From assembly GCA_026399645.1 (NCBI GenBank), contig JAPLQN010000059.1:1-64000 (forward strand): a DNA stretch of 64,000 bases, read 5' to 3'. This DNA is from Candidatus Methylopumilus sp. Lineage in GTDB: Bacteria > Pseudomonadota > Gammaproteobacteria > Burkholderiales > Methylophilaceae. A model generated the notes under the pieces. The model was not told the origin of the DNA and did not search any database. It saw only the letters and a program-made list of their open reading frames with translations. Positions 19,032 to 28,129 of this stretch are shown here, one piece after another. Position 1 is the stretch's first letter. Every line of letters begins with the position of its first letter. Both the position numbers and the translations under genes were made by a program.

Positions 19032-21299
19032 ATGATAGCTCAAGAACTCGAAGTAAGCCTGCATATGGCATTTATGGATGCGAGACAAAAGCGTCACGAA
19101 CTTATTACGGTTGAGCATTTGCTTCTTGCGATGCTTGATAACCCTTCTGCAGCAGATGTGCTTAAAGCCTGCGGTTCAAATATTGAAATTCTTAGAAATG
19201 AATTAACCCAATATATCGACGAACATACGCCAACTATATCTGGAGAAGATGAGGTTGATACACAGCCTACACTTGGATTTCAAAGAGTCATTCAAAGAGC
19301 AATGCTTCATGTGCAATCCTCTGGCAAAAAAGAAGTCAATGGGGCAAATGTATTAGTTGCAATTTATGGCGAAAAAGATTCACATGCAGTTTACTTTCTT
19401 CATCAGCAAGGCGTCACTCGACTTGATGTAGTTAATTTTATTGCGCATGGAGTATCTAAATTAAATGAGGGTGAAACTCCTAAACCATCTGCAGAACAAG
19501 AAAGTGATCAAGAATCATCTAGTAGCAAAGCACTAGAAACTTACACGGTTAATCTCAACAAGATGGTATTAGCCGGGAAAATTGATCCTCTGATTGGTCG
19601 AGATTCAGAAATTGAACGAGTCATTCAAACCCTCTGTAGAAGAAGAAAAAACAATCCTCTTTTGGTAGGTGAAGCCGGTGTTGGGAAGACAGCAATTGCT
19701 GAAGGACTTGCAAAGAGAATTGTAGACAAAGAAGTGCCCAGCATTCTAGAAGGCACAACCATATTCTCGCTCGATATGGGCACATTGTTAGCGGGCACCA
19801 AATACCGGGGAGATTTTGAGCAAAGGCTTAAATCTGTCATGAAACAACTCAATGAACATAAAGATGCTATTTTATTTATTGATGAAATTCACACGCTCAT
19901 AGGAGCCGGATCTGCAAGCGGAGGAACGCTTGACGCATCTAACCTTCTTAAACCAGCATTATCAAACGGATCTATTAAATGTATTGGTGCTACGACTTAT
20001 CAAGAATATAGAATGGTTTTCGAAAAAGATCATGCTTTAGCGAGAAGATTTCAAAAAATTGATGTTAATGAGCCAAGCATTCTTGATACGATTAATATTC
20101 TTAAAGGCCTTAAAACTAGGTTTGAAAAACATCACAACGTAAAGTATTCTGTTGCAGCAATTCATAGCGCTGCGGAACTCTCTGCAAAATATATTAATGA
20201 TAGGCATCTTCCTGATAAAGCGATTGATGTCATTGATGAGGCAGGTGCTGCTCAGAGAATACTTCCAAAAAATAAACAGAAGAAAGTAATCACTAACAAA
20301 GAAATTGAAGAAGTCGTAGCTAAGATTGCTAAAATCCCTCCAAAGAATATTTCTAATGATGATAAGCATGCTCTAAAAAATCTCGAGCGTGATCTTAAAG
20401 CGGTTATTTTTGGTCAAGATAAAGCGATTGAAAATTTATCTAGTGCTATAAAAATGACAAGAAGTGGATTGGGCGTTCCAAATAAGCCTATAGGTAATTT
20501 TCTTTTTAGCGGACCAACAGGTGTTGGAAAAACAGAAGTAGCTCGCCAACTAGCTTATATCCTAGGTATTGAACTCGTTCGTATCGATATGAGTGAATAT
20601 ATGGAAAGGCATGCAGTATCAAGGCTTATTGGGGCTCCGCCAGGTTATGTTGGATTCGAGCAAGGTGGCTTAATGACGGAAGCTGTCAATAAACAACCTT
20701 ATTGCGTTCTTCTTCTTGATGAGATTGAAAAAGCGCACCCTGATATCTTTAATATTCTTCTACAAGTAATGGATCATGGATCTTTAACAGACAGTAACGG
20801 TAGAAAAACAGACTTTAGAAACGTTACCCTGATTATGACAACCAATGCTGGTGCAGAGTCTTTATCAAAAACTTCTATGGGATTTACACAGTCTAAAAAA
20901 ATGGGTGACGAGCAAGCGGAAATCAAACGCTTATTTACACCTGAATTTAGAAATAGACTTGATGCAACTGTATCATTCGCACCTCTCAGTCATGATGTCA
21001 TTTTAAAAGTTGTCGACAAATTCCTGATGCAGCTTGAAGATCAGTTACATGAGAAAAAAGTAGATGCAACTTTCACGGAGTCTCTCAAATCGTACCTAGC
21101 CAAAAACGGCTTTGATCCAAGCATGGGAGCAAGACCAATGTCACGCCTCATTCAAGATACAATTAGAAAGGCCCTTGCAGATGAACTACTCTTTGGTAAG
21201 CTCACTAATGGTGGCAATGTAACGATTGATATTGATAGTGATGACAAAGTGAAATTAATTTTCGAAGAAGAAAATAAAGCCATCCTTCAGGAATCTTAA
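19032..21299 (+). CDS. clpA: ATP-dependent Clp protease ATP-binding subunit ClpA
   Basis: A AAA+ unfoldase that feeds proteins into ClpP. It has 755 residues: N-terminal Clp repeat domain (1-145), AAA-1 with GEAGVGKT (213-220) and LFIDEIHTLIGAG, and AAA-2 with GPTGVGKT (494-501) and LLLDEIEKAHPD. No M-domain coiled coil is present, which separates it from ClpB. No clpP is in the window. Its end overlaps the convergent glutathione-transferase gene by 4 nt, with no terminator between them. Confidence 0.98.
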   Translation: MIAQELEVSLHMAFMDARQKRHELITVEHLLLAMLDNPSAADVLKACGSNIEILRNELTQYIDEHTPTISGEDEVDTQPTLGFQRVIQRAMLHVQSSGKKEVNGANVLVAIYGEKDSHAVYFLHQQGVTRLDVVNFIAHGVSKLNEGETPKPSAEQESDQESSSSKALETYTVNLNKMVLAGKIDPLIGRDSEIERVIQTLCRRRKNNPLLVGEAGVGKTAIAEGLAKRIVDKEVPSILEGTTIFSLDMGTLLAGTKYRGDFEQRLKSVMKQLNEHKDAILFIDEIHTLIGAGSASGGTLDASNLLKPALSNGSIKCIGATTYQEYRMVFEKDHALARRFQKIDVNEPSILDTINILKGLKTRFEKHHNVKYSVAAIHSAAELSAKYINDRHLPDKAIDVIDEAGAAQRILPKNKQKKVITNKEIEEVVAKIAKIPPKNISNDDKHALKNLERDLKAVIFGQDKAIENLSSAIKMTRSGLGVPNKPIGNFLFSGPTGVGKTEVARQLAYILGIELVRIDMSEYMERHAVSRLIGAPPGYVGFEQGGLMTEAVNKQPYCVLLLDEIEKAHPDIFNILLQVMDHGSLTDSNGRKTDFRNVTLIMTTNAGAESLSKTSMGFTQSKKMGDEQAEIKRLFTPEFRNRLDATVSFAPLSHDVILKVVDKFLMQLEDQLHEKKVDATFTESLKSYLAKNGFDPSMGARPMSRLIQDTIRKALADELLFGKLTNGGNVTIDIDSDDKVKLIFEEENKAILQES

Positions 21300-21898
21300 T
21301 TCTTCTTCATCACCTCTTGAAACATTTCGGCGTTTTTAAAATCATTTAGCCATTTTTTTAATTCTTCATATTTAGAATTTAAAAACCAAGTCTCATCTAC
21401 CAATGAAAATTGTCTTATAAATGGAAAGATTGCCACATCAGCAAAAGTTATTCTTTCTGCCATTAAGTAATGATTAGATTGTAATTTATCGTTTAATACA
21501 TTCAGAAAAATTTCGCATTGAGAACGATAGTATTCTTTCGAATGCTCTGGAAAGCGATCGGCATATTTGTATCTATCTAAATTTTTCTTAAAATTAAGAT
21601 CATTTTCATCAATGAGTTTACGGCTAGTATGCTCATCATTCAAAAGCCAGCATGCTGGATCATGTTGATTGAGAGCCCATAACATAATCTCCAGACTTTC
21701 TTCGATGACTGCGCCATCTATATCCACTAATACGGGAACTGTTCCTTTAGGGCTTAATGCTAAGAATTCGCTTGATTTATCTTTGAGTGAAATTTCTATA
21801 GATTCATAATCAATATTAGCTTGATGCAAGGCTAGTCTTGATCGAATAGCATAAGGACAGCGCCTATAGGTATATAACCTTGGTTTAATCAATATCAT
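21296..21898 (-). CDS. Glutathione S-transferase family protein
   Basis: A 200-residue GST-fold protein. The N-terminal thioredoxin-like domain carries RLYTYRRCPYAIRSRLAL, with a CPYA motif as in glutaredoxin-2-like and omega/beta-type enzymes, and the cis-proline region SPKGTVPVLV. A helical C-terminal domain follows. I start it at the ATG at 21898, which overlaps the pyrD TAA by one base (TAATG); a start six codons further upstream (21916) would overlap pyrD by 19 nt. Substrate unknown. Thiol-dependent reduction is likely from the cysteine. Confidence 0.85.
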   Translation of the reverse strand: MILIKPRLYTYRRCPYAIRSRLALHQANIDYESIEISLKDKSSEFLALSPKGTVPVLVDIDGAVIEESLEIMLWALNQHDPACWLLNDEHTSRKLIDENDLNFKKNLDRYKYADRFPEHSKEYYRSQCEIFLNVLNDKLQSNHYLMAERITFADVAIFPFIRQFSLVDETWFLNSKYEELKKWLNDFKNAEMFQEVMKKN

Positions 21899-22911
21899 TA
21901 ACCAATGGAATGGCAAGCATCAAGAATGAGCTTTCTTCCTTGGTAAATTAGGCCTGAATACATTTGAACAAGCTCAGCACCTGCATTTATTTTTTCTGCT
22001 GCATCTTCTCCAGAAGATATACCGCCCACACCAATAATTGGAACTTCTCCTTGAAGCCTTAAATAAAGCTCGCGAATAATTGAGTTGGACATATCAAATA
22101 AAGGCTTGCCTGACATGCCGCCAGATTCTTTTCCATTAGAAAGATCCCTTACTGAATCTCTATTAACAGTTGTATTAGTCGCTATGACTCCATCAATTCT
22201 ATTTTTAATGATGCTTTTTGATATTGCATCTAAATGCTTAGGTGTTAAGTCAGGTGAAATTTTTAAAGCAATAGGCACATAGCGCCCATAATAATCATTC
22301 AATCTAGTTTGCTCTTCTTTAATTTGTGCCAATAAAATATTAAGCGCTTTCGTTTCCTGGAGATCTCTTAAATTTTTTGTATTAGGTGAGGAAATATTGA
22401 CCGCAATATAATTTGCGTACTGATAGACCTTTTTCATACATACAATATAATCCTCAGCGGCTCTTTCTATAGGGGTATCAAAATTCTTACCGATATTAAT
22501 TCCAAGTACGCCTTTATATTTACTCAATCTTATATTTTCAACTGCAGCATCAACACCTATATTATTAAAGCCAAAACGGTTAATAATGCCCTGAACTTCG
22601 GGTAACCTAAATAAGCGAGGTTTTGGATTGCCGAGTTGAGGTCTTGGGGTGATGGTTCCAACTTCAATAAAGCCAAAACCTAATTTACCTAAGGCATCAA
22701 TATGGCTTGCATTCTTATCTAGGCCTGCAGCTAGTCCCACAGGGTTTTGAAAGGGAATTCCCATGACAGTTCTGAGCTTAGAGGGTTGAGGGGCTTTTAA
22801 GAAACTCAGCAAACCCATTTTATTAGAAAGAGATAGTGCCTTAAGGGTTAAGTCATGCGAAAATTCTGCATCAAACTTAAATAATAGCGAACGAATTAAT
22901 TGGTGGCTCAT
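21898..22911 (-). CDS. pyrD: Dihydroorotate dehydrogenase (quinone), class 2
   Basis: PyrD oxidises dihydroorotate to orotate in pyrimidine synthesis and passes electrons to quinone at the inner membrane. The 337-residue length, the N-terminal amphipathic extension and FQNPVGLAAGLDKNA identify class 2. IINRFGFNNIGVDA, NISSPNTKNLRDLQ (with the catalytic serine) and IGVGGISSGEDAAEKI (FMN phosphate site) are visible. It diverges from roxA over only 46 nt and is coupled to the GST gene downstream. Confidence 0.97.
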   Translation of the reverse strand: MSHQLIRSLLFKFDAEFSHDLTLKALSLSNKMGLLSFLKAPQPSKLRTVMGIPFQNPVGLAAGLDKNASHIDALGKLGFGFIEVGTITPRPQLGNPKPRLFRLPEVQGIINRFGFNNIGVDAAVENIRLSKYKGVLGINIGKNFDTPIERAAEDYIVCMKKVYQYANYIAVNISSPNTKNLRDLQETKALNILLAQIKEEQTRLNDYYGRYVPIALKISPDLTPKHLDAISKSIIKNRIDGVIATNTTVNRDSVRDLSNGKESGGMSGKPLFDMSNSIIRELYLRLQGEVPIIGVGGISSGEDAAEKINAGAELVQMYSGLIYQGRKLILDACHSIG

Positions 22912-22957
22912 AACACTGTTATTTTAACTTAGGAAGTTATAAGGCTAAATAAATATT

Positions 22958-24109
22958 ATGCGATTAAATCGTAAAAATCATATTCTTGGAAAAATATCTA
23001 ACGATATCTTCCTAAAAAAATATTGGCAAAAAAAACCTCTTTTAATTAGGGATGCTATTAAGAATTTCAAATCCCCAATTACAGAAAAAGATCTTTTTAG
23101 AATAGCGCAAAACGAAAATGCAATATCTCGTCTTATTGAATTCAAACGAGGTATTTGGCAAGTCAAGTATGGCCCTTTTAAAAAATCAGATCTCCCTAAA
23201 AAAATTAATACGCCCTGGACAATACTTGTTCAAAATATTAATCATCATCTTCCTTTTGCTGAGTCGTTTTTAAATCTTTTCAAATTTATACCTTATTCTC
23301 GTCTTGATGATTTGATGGTTAGCTTTGCTACAAAAAAAGGCAGTGTCGGCCCTCACTTTGACTCTTATGATGTATTTCTATTTCAAGCAAAAGGCGAAAG
23401 AGAATGGAAAATTAGCGAGCAAAAGAAATTTTCTTTAGATAAAAAATCAGCTATTAAAATAATTACTAATTTTAAGGCAAAAAATACATGGGTACTTAAG
23501 CCCGGAGATTTACTCTATTTACCACCTAATGTGGGTCACTGGGGGGTATCTCAGAGCGATGATTGCCTCACTTATTCTATCGGTTTCAGGGCACCTGGTA
23601 CATTTGAGATCCAATCTAAATTTTTAGATTTTATTCAAGATAATCTCGTTACAAATAAAAATGATCTTTATAAAGATCCAAATTTAAATCTTCAAAAAAA
23701 TCCAGCTGAAATTAATTCGAATATGATTAAAAAAATTCAGCAGATTGTGAATCAATTACGCTGGAATGCGAACTCAATAAATAATTTTATTGGTCAACTA
23801 CTCACAGAGCCTATCGAAGGTGCTGTTTTCGAGACTTCTCAATCTATGACAGTCGAAGTCTTTATAAAAGATCTTGTAAAAAAACCGCTGAAACTTAATC
23901 CAAAAACAAGAATGCTTTTTATAAAAAATAATTTTTACATCAATGGTGAGCTGATTGAGGCTGATAAGAAGACCATCATGTATCTAAAGCAACTTGCAAA
24001 TAATAGAGAAATCTCAATCAAGTCTACTTTGAACAAAAAGGATTTGAACGCTTTGGGGATAGTCTTGCTACCCCTCTATCTCTCGGGATTTATTGATTTT
24101 ATTCAATAA
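22958..24109 (+). CDS. roxA: Ribosomal oxygenase RoxA-like (JmjC/cupin 50S L16 arginine hydroxylase)
   Basis: A 383-residue Fe(II)/2-oxoglutarate oxygenase of the YcfD/RoxA type. The JmjC iron ligands appear as H133-F-D135 (GPHFDSYDVFLFQAKGEREW) and H194 (PNVGHWGVS). The N-terminal FLKKYWQKKPLLIR is the family hallmark, and a winged-helix-like C-terminal part follows, as in RoxA. The known E. coli enzyme hydroxylates Arg81 of ribosomal protein L16. The protein is unusually lysine- and asparagine-rich, in keeping with the AT-rich genome. It stands alone between pyrD and the small lipoprotein. Confidence 0.88.
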   Translation: MRLNRKNHILGKISNDIFLKKYWQKKPLLIRDAIKNFKSPITEKDLFRIAQNENAISRLIEFKRGIWQVKYGPFKKSDLPKKINTPWTILVQNINHHLPFAESFLNLFKFIPYSRLDDLMVSFATKKGSVGPHFDSYDVFLFQAKGEREWKISEQKKFSLDKKSAIKIITNFKAKNTWVLKPGDLLYLPPNVGHWGVSQSDDCLTYSIGFRAPGTFEIQSKFLDFIQDNLVTNKNDLYKDPNLNLQKNPAEINSNMIKKIQQIVNQLRWNANSINNFIGQLLTEPIEGAVFETSQSMTVEVFIKDLVKKPLKLNPKTRMLFIKNNFYINGELIEADKKTIMYLKQLANNREISIKSTLNKKDLNALGIVLLPLYLSGFIDFIQ

Positions 24110-24111
24110 TA

Positions 24112-24140
24112 TTAACTATCTCGCTTATTTTGTTGTAGAA
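24112..24140 (+). promoter_or_regulatory. Promoter of the small lipoprotein gene
   Basis: TTAACT (24112-24117) and TAGAAT (24135-24140) are separated by 17 nt, right after the roxA stop. Transcription from about 24147 would give a leader of about 52 nt with AAGGAT (24188-24193) before the ATG at 24199. With the terminator at 24356 this makes a monocistronic unit. Confidence 0.5.
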
Positions 24141-24198
24141 TATTGGCTAGGGTATCGTTCATAGACCCCGAATTCAACATTAATTTTAAGGATTAAAA

Positions 24199-24330
24199 AT
24201 GACACGTTCACTACTTATCGCTTTACTATTAGCTATTGGTTTAACTGCTTGCGGCAAAAAAGAAGAAGCTGCTCCTGCTGCTGATGCAGCTCCAGCTGCT
24301 GAAGCTGCTCCAGCTGCTGAAGCTAAATAA
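24199..24330 (+). CDS. Small Ala/Pro-rich lipoprotein (43 residues)
   Basis: The ORF starts at ATG 24199 with an AAGGAT ribosome site. It has a signal peptide and lipobox LTAC (C18), so the mature part would be only 26 residues, lipid-anchored at the envelope. After CGKKEE it consists of three hexapeptides AAPAAD, AAPAAE, AAPAAE encoded by three 18-bp tandem repeats (24268-24321) and ends AK. It has its own promoter and strong terminator, which suggests an abundant transcript. No function can be assigned; small lipoproteins of the Lpp or entericidin kind are only analogies. Confidence 0.8.
   Translation: MTRSLLIALLLAIGLTACGKKEEAAPAADAAPAAEAAPAAEAK
24268..24321 (+). repeat. 18-bp tandem repeat x3 inside the lipoprotein gene
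   Basis: Three in-frame 18-bp units (24268-24285, 24286-24303, 24304-24321) of the form GCT-GCT-CCT/A-GCT-GCT-GAT/A each encode AAPAA(D/E). The second and third units differ at only one base, suggesting recent duplication and possible copy-number variation. Confidence 0.85.
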
Positions 24331-24355
24331 TAGATATTTAATCTATTTGTTTATT

Positions 24356-24385
24356 AAAAAAGCCGGTTTCTAACCGGCTTTTTTT
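24356..24385. terminator. Bidirectional intrinsic terminator
   Basis: AGCCGGTT (24361-24368), a 3-nt loop and AACCGGCT (24372-24379) form a perfect stem flanked by A5 on the left and T6 on the right. It can terminate the lipoprotein transcript on plus and the metallo-hydrolase transcript on minus, whose TAA stop lies at its right edge. Confidence 0.92.
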
Positions 24386-25154
24386 ATATCACCTGCCACG
24401 ACGTCCCGTCGGCTTGCGTTGCAATTTTTATCCAGTCCCGTTCACATCCTATTTTTCCTACAATTGCTTCTTTCACTAAATCCTCAGTATTATTTTTCTC
24501 GCTAAGATGAGCTGCCACGAGATGCTTTAATTGTTTAAATTGAATTTTCCCCAAAATATCCGCTGCTGTTTGATTGTCTAAATGGCCCAATTTTCCACTT
24601 ATTCTTTTCTTCAGGGAATATGTATACTCGCTTGATTCAAGCAAACTAAGGTCATGATTAAATTCAATAATGAGAGCGTCGAGATGCTGGAGCATATTTT
24701 CAATGTGAGGCGTTGAAGTGCCTGTATCCGTTAAAATGCCTAATTTACGATTGCCATCACTCAATGCAAATTGAGTAGGCTCTCTTGCATCATGAGGAAC
24801 TGGGAAGGGCTGAACTGTAAAGTCTGCTATTTCAAATGCATTGTGGCTATCAATCATATGGAAATCAATTTCATAAGACTTAATCATATGTTTTTCACAC
24901 ATTTTATAAGTGCCGTAGGAAAGCCAAATAGGAATCTTAAATTTGTTCGCCAGTTTAAAAGCGCCTTTGACGTGATCTTCATGCTCATGAGTTAAGAGAA
25001 TACCTGTAATACTTTCAGGGGTCTCATTAAGTCGATCTAATCTAGATACGACATCTTGAATTGCAAAACCGCAATCAACCATTAAAAGTGATTTGTTTTG
25101 CTTAACTACAAATGAGTTACCAGCACTTCCGCTACCTAAAGATGCGAATTGCAT
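24384..25154 (-). CDS. MBL-fold metallo-hydrolase (YycJ/WalJ-like)
   Basis: A 256-residue metallo-beta-lactamase-fold protein. It opens with MQFASLGSGSAGNSFVV, typical of YycJ/WalJ and related phosphodiesterases. The dinuclear metal motif is THEHEDH (H56, H58, D60, H61), with further ligands near LTDTGTST and the C-terminal AAHLSEKNN. Known relatives are putative 5'-3' nucleases or phosphoribosyl phosphodiesterases; the substrate here is unproven. It starts 2 nt after bamC and may be cotranscribed with dapA-bamC. It ends in the shared terminator. Confidence 0.87.
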   Translation of the reverse strand: MQFASLGSGSAGNSFVVKQNKSLLMVDCGFAIQDVVSRLDRLNETPESITGILLTHEHEDHVKGAFKLANKFKIPIWLSYGTYKMCEKHMIKSYEIDFHMIDSHNAFEIADFTVQPFPVPHDAREPTQFALSDGNRKLGILTDTGTSTPHIENMLQHLDALIIEFNHDLSLLESSEYTYSLKKRISGKLGHLDNQTAADILGKIQFKQLKHLVAAHLSEKNNTEDLVKEAIVGKIGCERDWIKIATQADGTSWQVI

Positions 25155-25156
25155 CT

Positions 25157-26434
25157 TTATTTTAATTGGTCATAAAGAAGCGAGATGATTCGATTTGCGG
25201 TAGATGAAGTATTTTTCTTACCGTCCTGATACTCAATCACAACTTGAGAGCCACCGTTATCAATAGAAATGATTTTAATGCGGTATTGTTTTTCTGGATT
25301 AGTTTTTTCTTTGTCACTACCACCCCAGAATTTAAGTCTTTCAGATAAAGGCTTTTCTTTAGTTGGACTTGTATCTTTAGCTTGCTTATCTTTTTTATCG
25401 TCGTCACTCCAAAACATAAGAGTGTCTAGAACACCTTTTTTCTTCTTAGGGCCGTCATCAATATCAACATCAGCATATTTTACAAAATAGATGCCATTTG
25501 ATCTGTCTTTATCTTCGATCACAAATCCAATGATATCTAGAGCCAAGCCCACTCTGCGCCAGGCGCGGTCAAATGGATCTTGAATTTCGAGCGAGGAACT
25601 TCCATCTGCCTCTTTTTTAATTTCAGCTCTCTTTTGGCTGACAGGTGCAGCAATAATTTCTTTTGCTCGCTTGTCTGCTACGCCGAGTTTCACCATAAGC
25701 CTTCTTAAAAGCTCTGCATCCAATTCATCATCTTTTGAATCTCCCTTAGCTTCCAGCTGAGTTTTGGCTTCATTTCTATAACCATTATCAACAACACCGT
25801 AAGGGGTTCTGACTCTTTCTTTTCCATCATCAGGCGCAGCATCTACACTTCGATGCGTCATATAGATCTCAGTAGTTCCTTCTTGAAGGCCTCGATCTAA
25901 TCGAGTTCTAAATTTTTTACGATTAGCTGTACCTGATGCTAGCGAATCAAGCCATGCATCAAATCTATCCAATGCGCCTTTTTTATCATCAACCTTTAGG
26001 TCTTCTTGCTTAATCCATTCAGTTTCCATAACGCCTGTTTCTGGATTTTCTTTTTTTACAGCAAAGCCCATATCTATCCAAAAATCACGTATCAATGGCC
26101 ATATTTTCTCTGCAGGGGCATTCACGACGAGCCATCTTTGAGCGCCCGCTTTGATAATTTTCATCCCCTCTGGATTAGGTAAAATTTTTGGCTGGCCATT
26201 ATCTTGTTGCTGACCATTTTTAAATTCTGAATAGCTCGTGGAACCAGGTATTGCATATGCATCATTTGTTGAAGCTGAAGTTAAATCAGGAGGCACTTCT
26301 AATGGGCGAGATCTACCAGTCGCTTTATAGTCCGGCGCCGTGACTTGCTCAATAAAAGGAATATTTTCGCAGCCATTCAAGAGTAAGAATAACGGTAATG
26401 CATAGAACCATTTGCTTTGTGCGAGTAATTTCAT
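25157..26434 (-). CDS. bamC: Outer membrane assembly lipoprotein BamC
   Basis: BamC is a lipoprotein of the BAM complex that inserts beta-barrels into the outer membrane. The signal peptide ends in a lipobox with C22 (LLLNGC). An unstructured N-terminal segment with RSRPLEVPPDLTS, which contacts BamD in known homologues, is followed by two helix-grip domains (about 85-200 and 290-425). At 425 residues it is longer than the ~344 of E. coli, mainly through charged inserts. Its ATG overlaps the dapA stop by one base (TAATG), the conserved dapA-bamC order. Confidence 0.92.
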   Translation of the reverse strand: MKLLAQSKWFYALPLFLLLNGCENIPFIEQVTAPDYKATGRSRPLEVPPDLTSASTNDAYAIPGSTSYSEFKNGQQQDNGQPKILPNPEGMKIIKAGAQRWLVVNAPAEKIWPLIRDFWIDMGFAVKKENPETGVMETEWIKQEDLKVDDKKGALDRFDAWLDSLASGTANRKKFRTRLDRGLQEGTTEIYMTHRSVDAAPDDGKERVRTPYGVVDNGYRNEAKTQLEAKGDSKDDELDAELLRRLMVKLGVADKRAKEIIAAPVSQKRAEIKKEADGSSSLEIQDPFDRAWRRVGLALDIIGFVIEDKDRSNGIYFVKYADVDIDDGPKKKKGVLDTLMFWSDDDKKDKQAKDTSPTKEKPLSERLKFWGGSDKEKTNPEKQYRIKIISIDNGGSQVVIEYQDGKKNTSSTANRIISLLYDQLK

Positions 26435-27309
26435 TAAATATGAGCTTCCTTCATAGCAGTTTGAATAATTTTGTGATGCTCTTGATTAAGTTCTACTAAA
26501 GGTAATCGAATGCCTTCTTTAATAAGACCCATTGTTTTAAGTGCCCATTTTACAGGGATTGGATTCGACTCTATAAATAGATTTGTATGAAGGGAAAACA
26601 ATTGCTGGTTGATTTCGATAGCTTTTTCGTTCTGCTTAGACATGACGCATGCGCACATCTCATGCATTAATTTAGGGGCCACATTTGCTGTCACAGAAAT
26701 AACACCCTTGCCGCCAAGTAACATAAAGGACAAAGCGGTAGCATCATCCCCACTTAGTATTGAAAAATGAGATGGTAACCTTTTAATAAGATCTATACCC
26801 CGAGTCATATCTCCTGTTGCATCTTTAACGCCAATAATATTAGGAATTTCGCTCAACTTTAATACTGTGTCATTTTGTAAATCACAGCCTGTTCTAGAAG
26901 GAACGTTATAAAGAATTTGATCAATGGCAACCTCATTAGCAATCTTGGTAAAGTGCTGCAACAGTCCTGCCTGATTTGGCTTATTGTAATAAGGTGTAAC
27001 TAACAAACAAGCATCTGCACCTAAACGTTTAGCTTCTTTTGTAAGGTCTATAGCTTCCTGTGTGGAGTTAGCGCCTGTACCCGCTATGACTGGAATCCTT
27101 TTATTAGCGTACTTGACCGTCGTTTCAATAAGCTGGCAATGTTCTTCATAGGTCACTGTAGGTGATTCACCTGTTGTGCCTACAATCACAATACCATCTG
27201 TACCTTCATTAATATGAAAATCAATTAACCCATGAAGCGCTTCGATATCAAGACTTTCGTCAGGAAACATAGGGGTAACAATTGCAACAATACTGCCTTG
27301 AGGTGACAT
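26434..27309 (-). CDS. dapA: 4-Hydroxy-tetrahydrodipicolinate synthase
   Basis: DapA condenses aspartate semialdehyde and pyruvate, the first step specific to lysine and diaminopimelate. The 291-residue TIM barrel has GTTGESPTVT (44-53), the catalytic tyrosine Y134 (YNVPSRTG) and the Schiff-base lysine K162 (GVKDATGD). With lysC in the same window it supplies the cell-wall precursor pathway. It diverges from rnfA over 238 nt of AT-rich DNA. Confidence 0.98.
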   Translation of the reverse strand: MSPQGSIVAIVTPMFPDESLDIEALHGLIDFHINEGTDGIVIVGTTGESPTVTYEEHCQLIETTVKYANKRIPVIAGTGANSTQEAIDLTKEAKRLGADACLLVTPYYNKPNQAGLLQHFTKIANEVAIDQILYNVPSRTGCDLQNDTVLKLSEIPNIIGVKDATGDMTRGIDLIKRLPSHFSILSGDDATALSFMLLGGKGVISVTANVAPKLMHEMCACVMSKQNEKAIEINQQLFSLHTNLFIESNPIPVKWALKTMGLIKEGIRLPLVELNQEHHKIIQTAMKEAHI

Positions 27310-27397
27310 GAGATTGGCTATTAATTAGTAAAGTCGCTATTTTAACTTAAATAGCTAAACACCAAAAAAATTGATCATTTATTATATAAAAAAAAGT

Positions 27398-27434
27398 TAT
27401 ATTACTATAAAATTTTATTCTTTGAAGTAATATA
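27398..27434. repeat. Inverted repeat in the dapA/rnfA divergent region
   Basis: TATATTAC (27398-27405) and GTAATATA (27427-27434) are perfect 8-bp complements separated by 21 nt. They lie near the middle of the 238-nt gap (27310-27547) between dapA and rnfA. This could be a regulator site or an mRNA hairpin; AT-rich background makes chance possible. I see no gene in this gap. Confidence 0.35.
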
Positions 27435-27547
27435 GAATTATTGGTATATTTCAACGACTAAAAAGATCCTAAACTTCCACAGGACTTAATAGTCAGAGAA
27501 CTTACCTATAAATATTTTAAGCAATTTTAAACGTATAATTTATCTTT

Positions 27548-28129
27548 ATGATTCAACACTATTTCTTAATCATCATTAGCACGGTATTGGTCAACAATAT
27601 CGTGTTAGTCAAAATATTAGGGCTTTGCCCTTTTATGGGGGTATCTAAGAAACTAGAAACATCAATCAGCATGTCTGCTGCCACTGCTTTTGTATTAACT
27701 ATAGGCTCAATGACCAGCTGGGCGATTAATCACTATCTTCTTGAACCTAACGATCTTATCTACTTAAGAACCATTTCATTTATTGTAGTCATTGCAGGCG
27801 TTGTTCAGTTTACTGAGATGCTTATGGAAAAAAACTTCCCCTTACTCTATCAACTATTAGGTATTTTTCTCCCTCTTATCACCACTAATTGCGCTGTATT
27901 AGGCATTCCTCTTTTGAATGCGCAATCAAGTCAGACACTTATAGAGTCAGCATTATTTGGCTTTGGGGGTGCAATTGGTTTTTCAATAGTACTCATTCTA
28001 TTTGCATCATTAAGAGAGCGCCTAGATGGCGCTGAAATACCAACTGCCTTCAAAGGCACTGCAGTAGCACTTGTCACAGCGTCCATTATGAGCCTGGCAT
28101 TTATGGGTTTCGCAGGTTTGGATCGCTAA
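27548..28129 (+). CDS. rnfA: Rnf electron transport complex subunit A
   Basis: RnfA is one of the two homologous six-helix membrane subunits of the Rnf complex (ferredoxin:NAD+ oxidoreductase, or SoxR-reducing Rsx). The 193-residue protein has [18 protein letters not shown] near the N-terminus and [13 protein letters not shown] mid-protein, carrying the conserved membrane cysteines that hold a [2Fe-2S] cluster with RnfE. It opens rnfABCDGE-nth; its stop overlaps the rnfB ATG by one base. Confidence 0.96.
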   Translation: MIQHYFLIIISTVLVNNIVLVKILGLCPFMGVSKKLETSISMSAATAFVLTIGSMTSWAINHYLLEPNDLIYLRTISFIVVIAGVVQFTEMLMEKNFPLLYQLLGIFLPLITTNCAVLGIPLLNAQSSQTLIESALFGFGGAIGFSIVLILFASLRERLDGAEIPTAFKGTAVALVTASIMSLAFMGFAGLDR

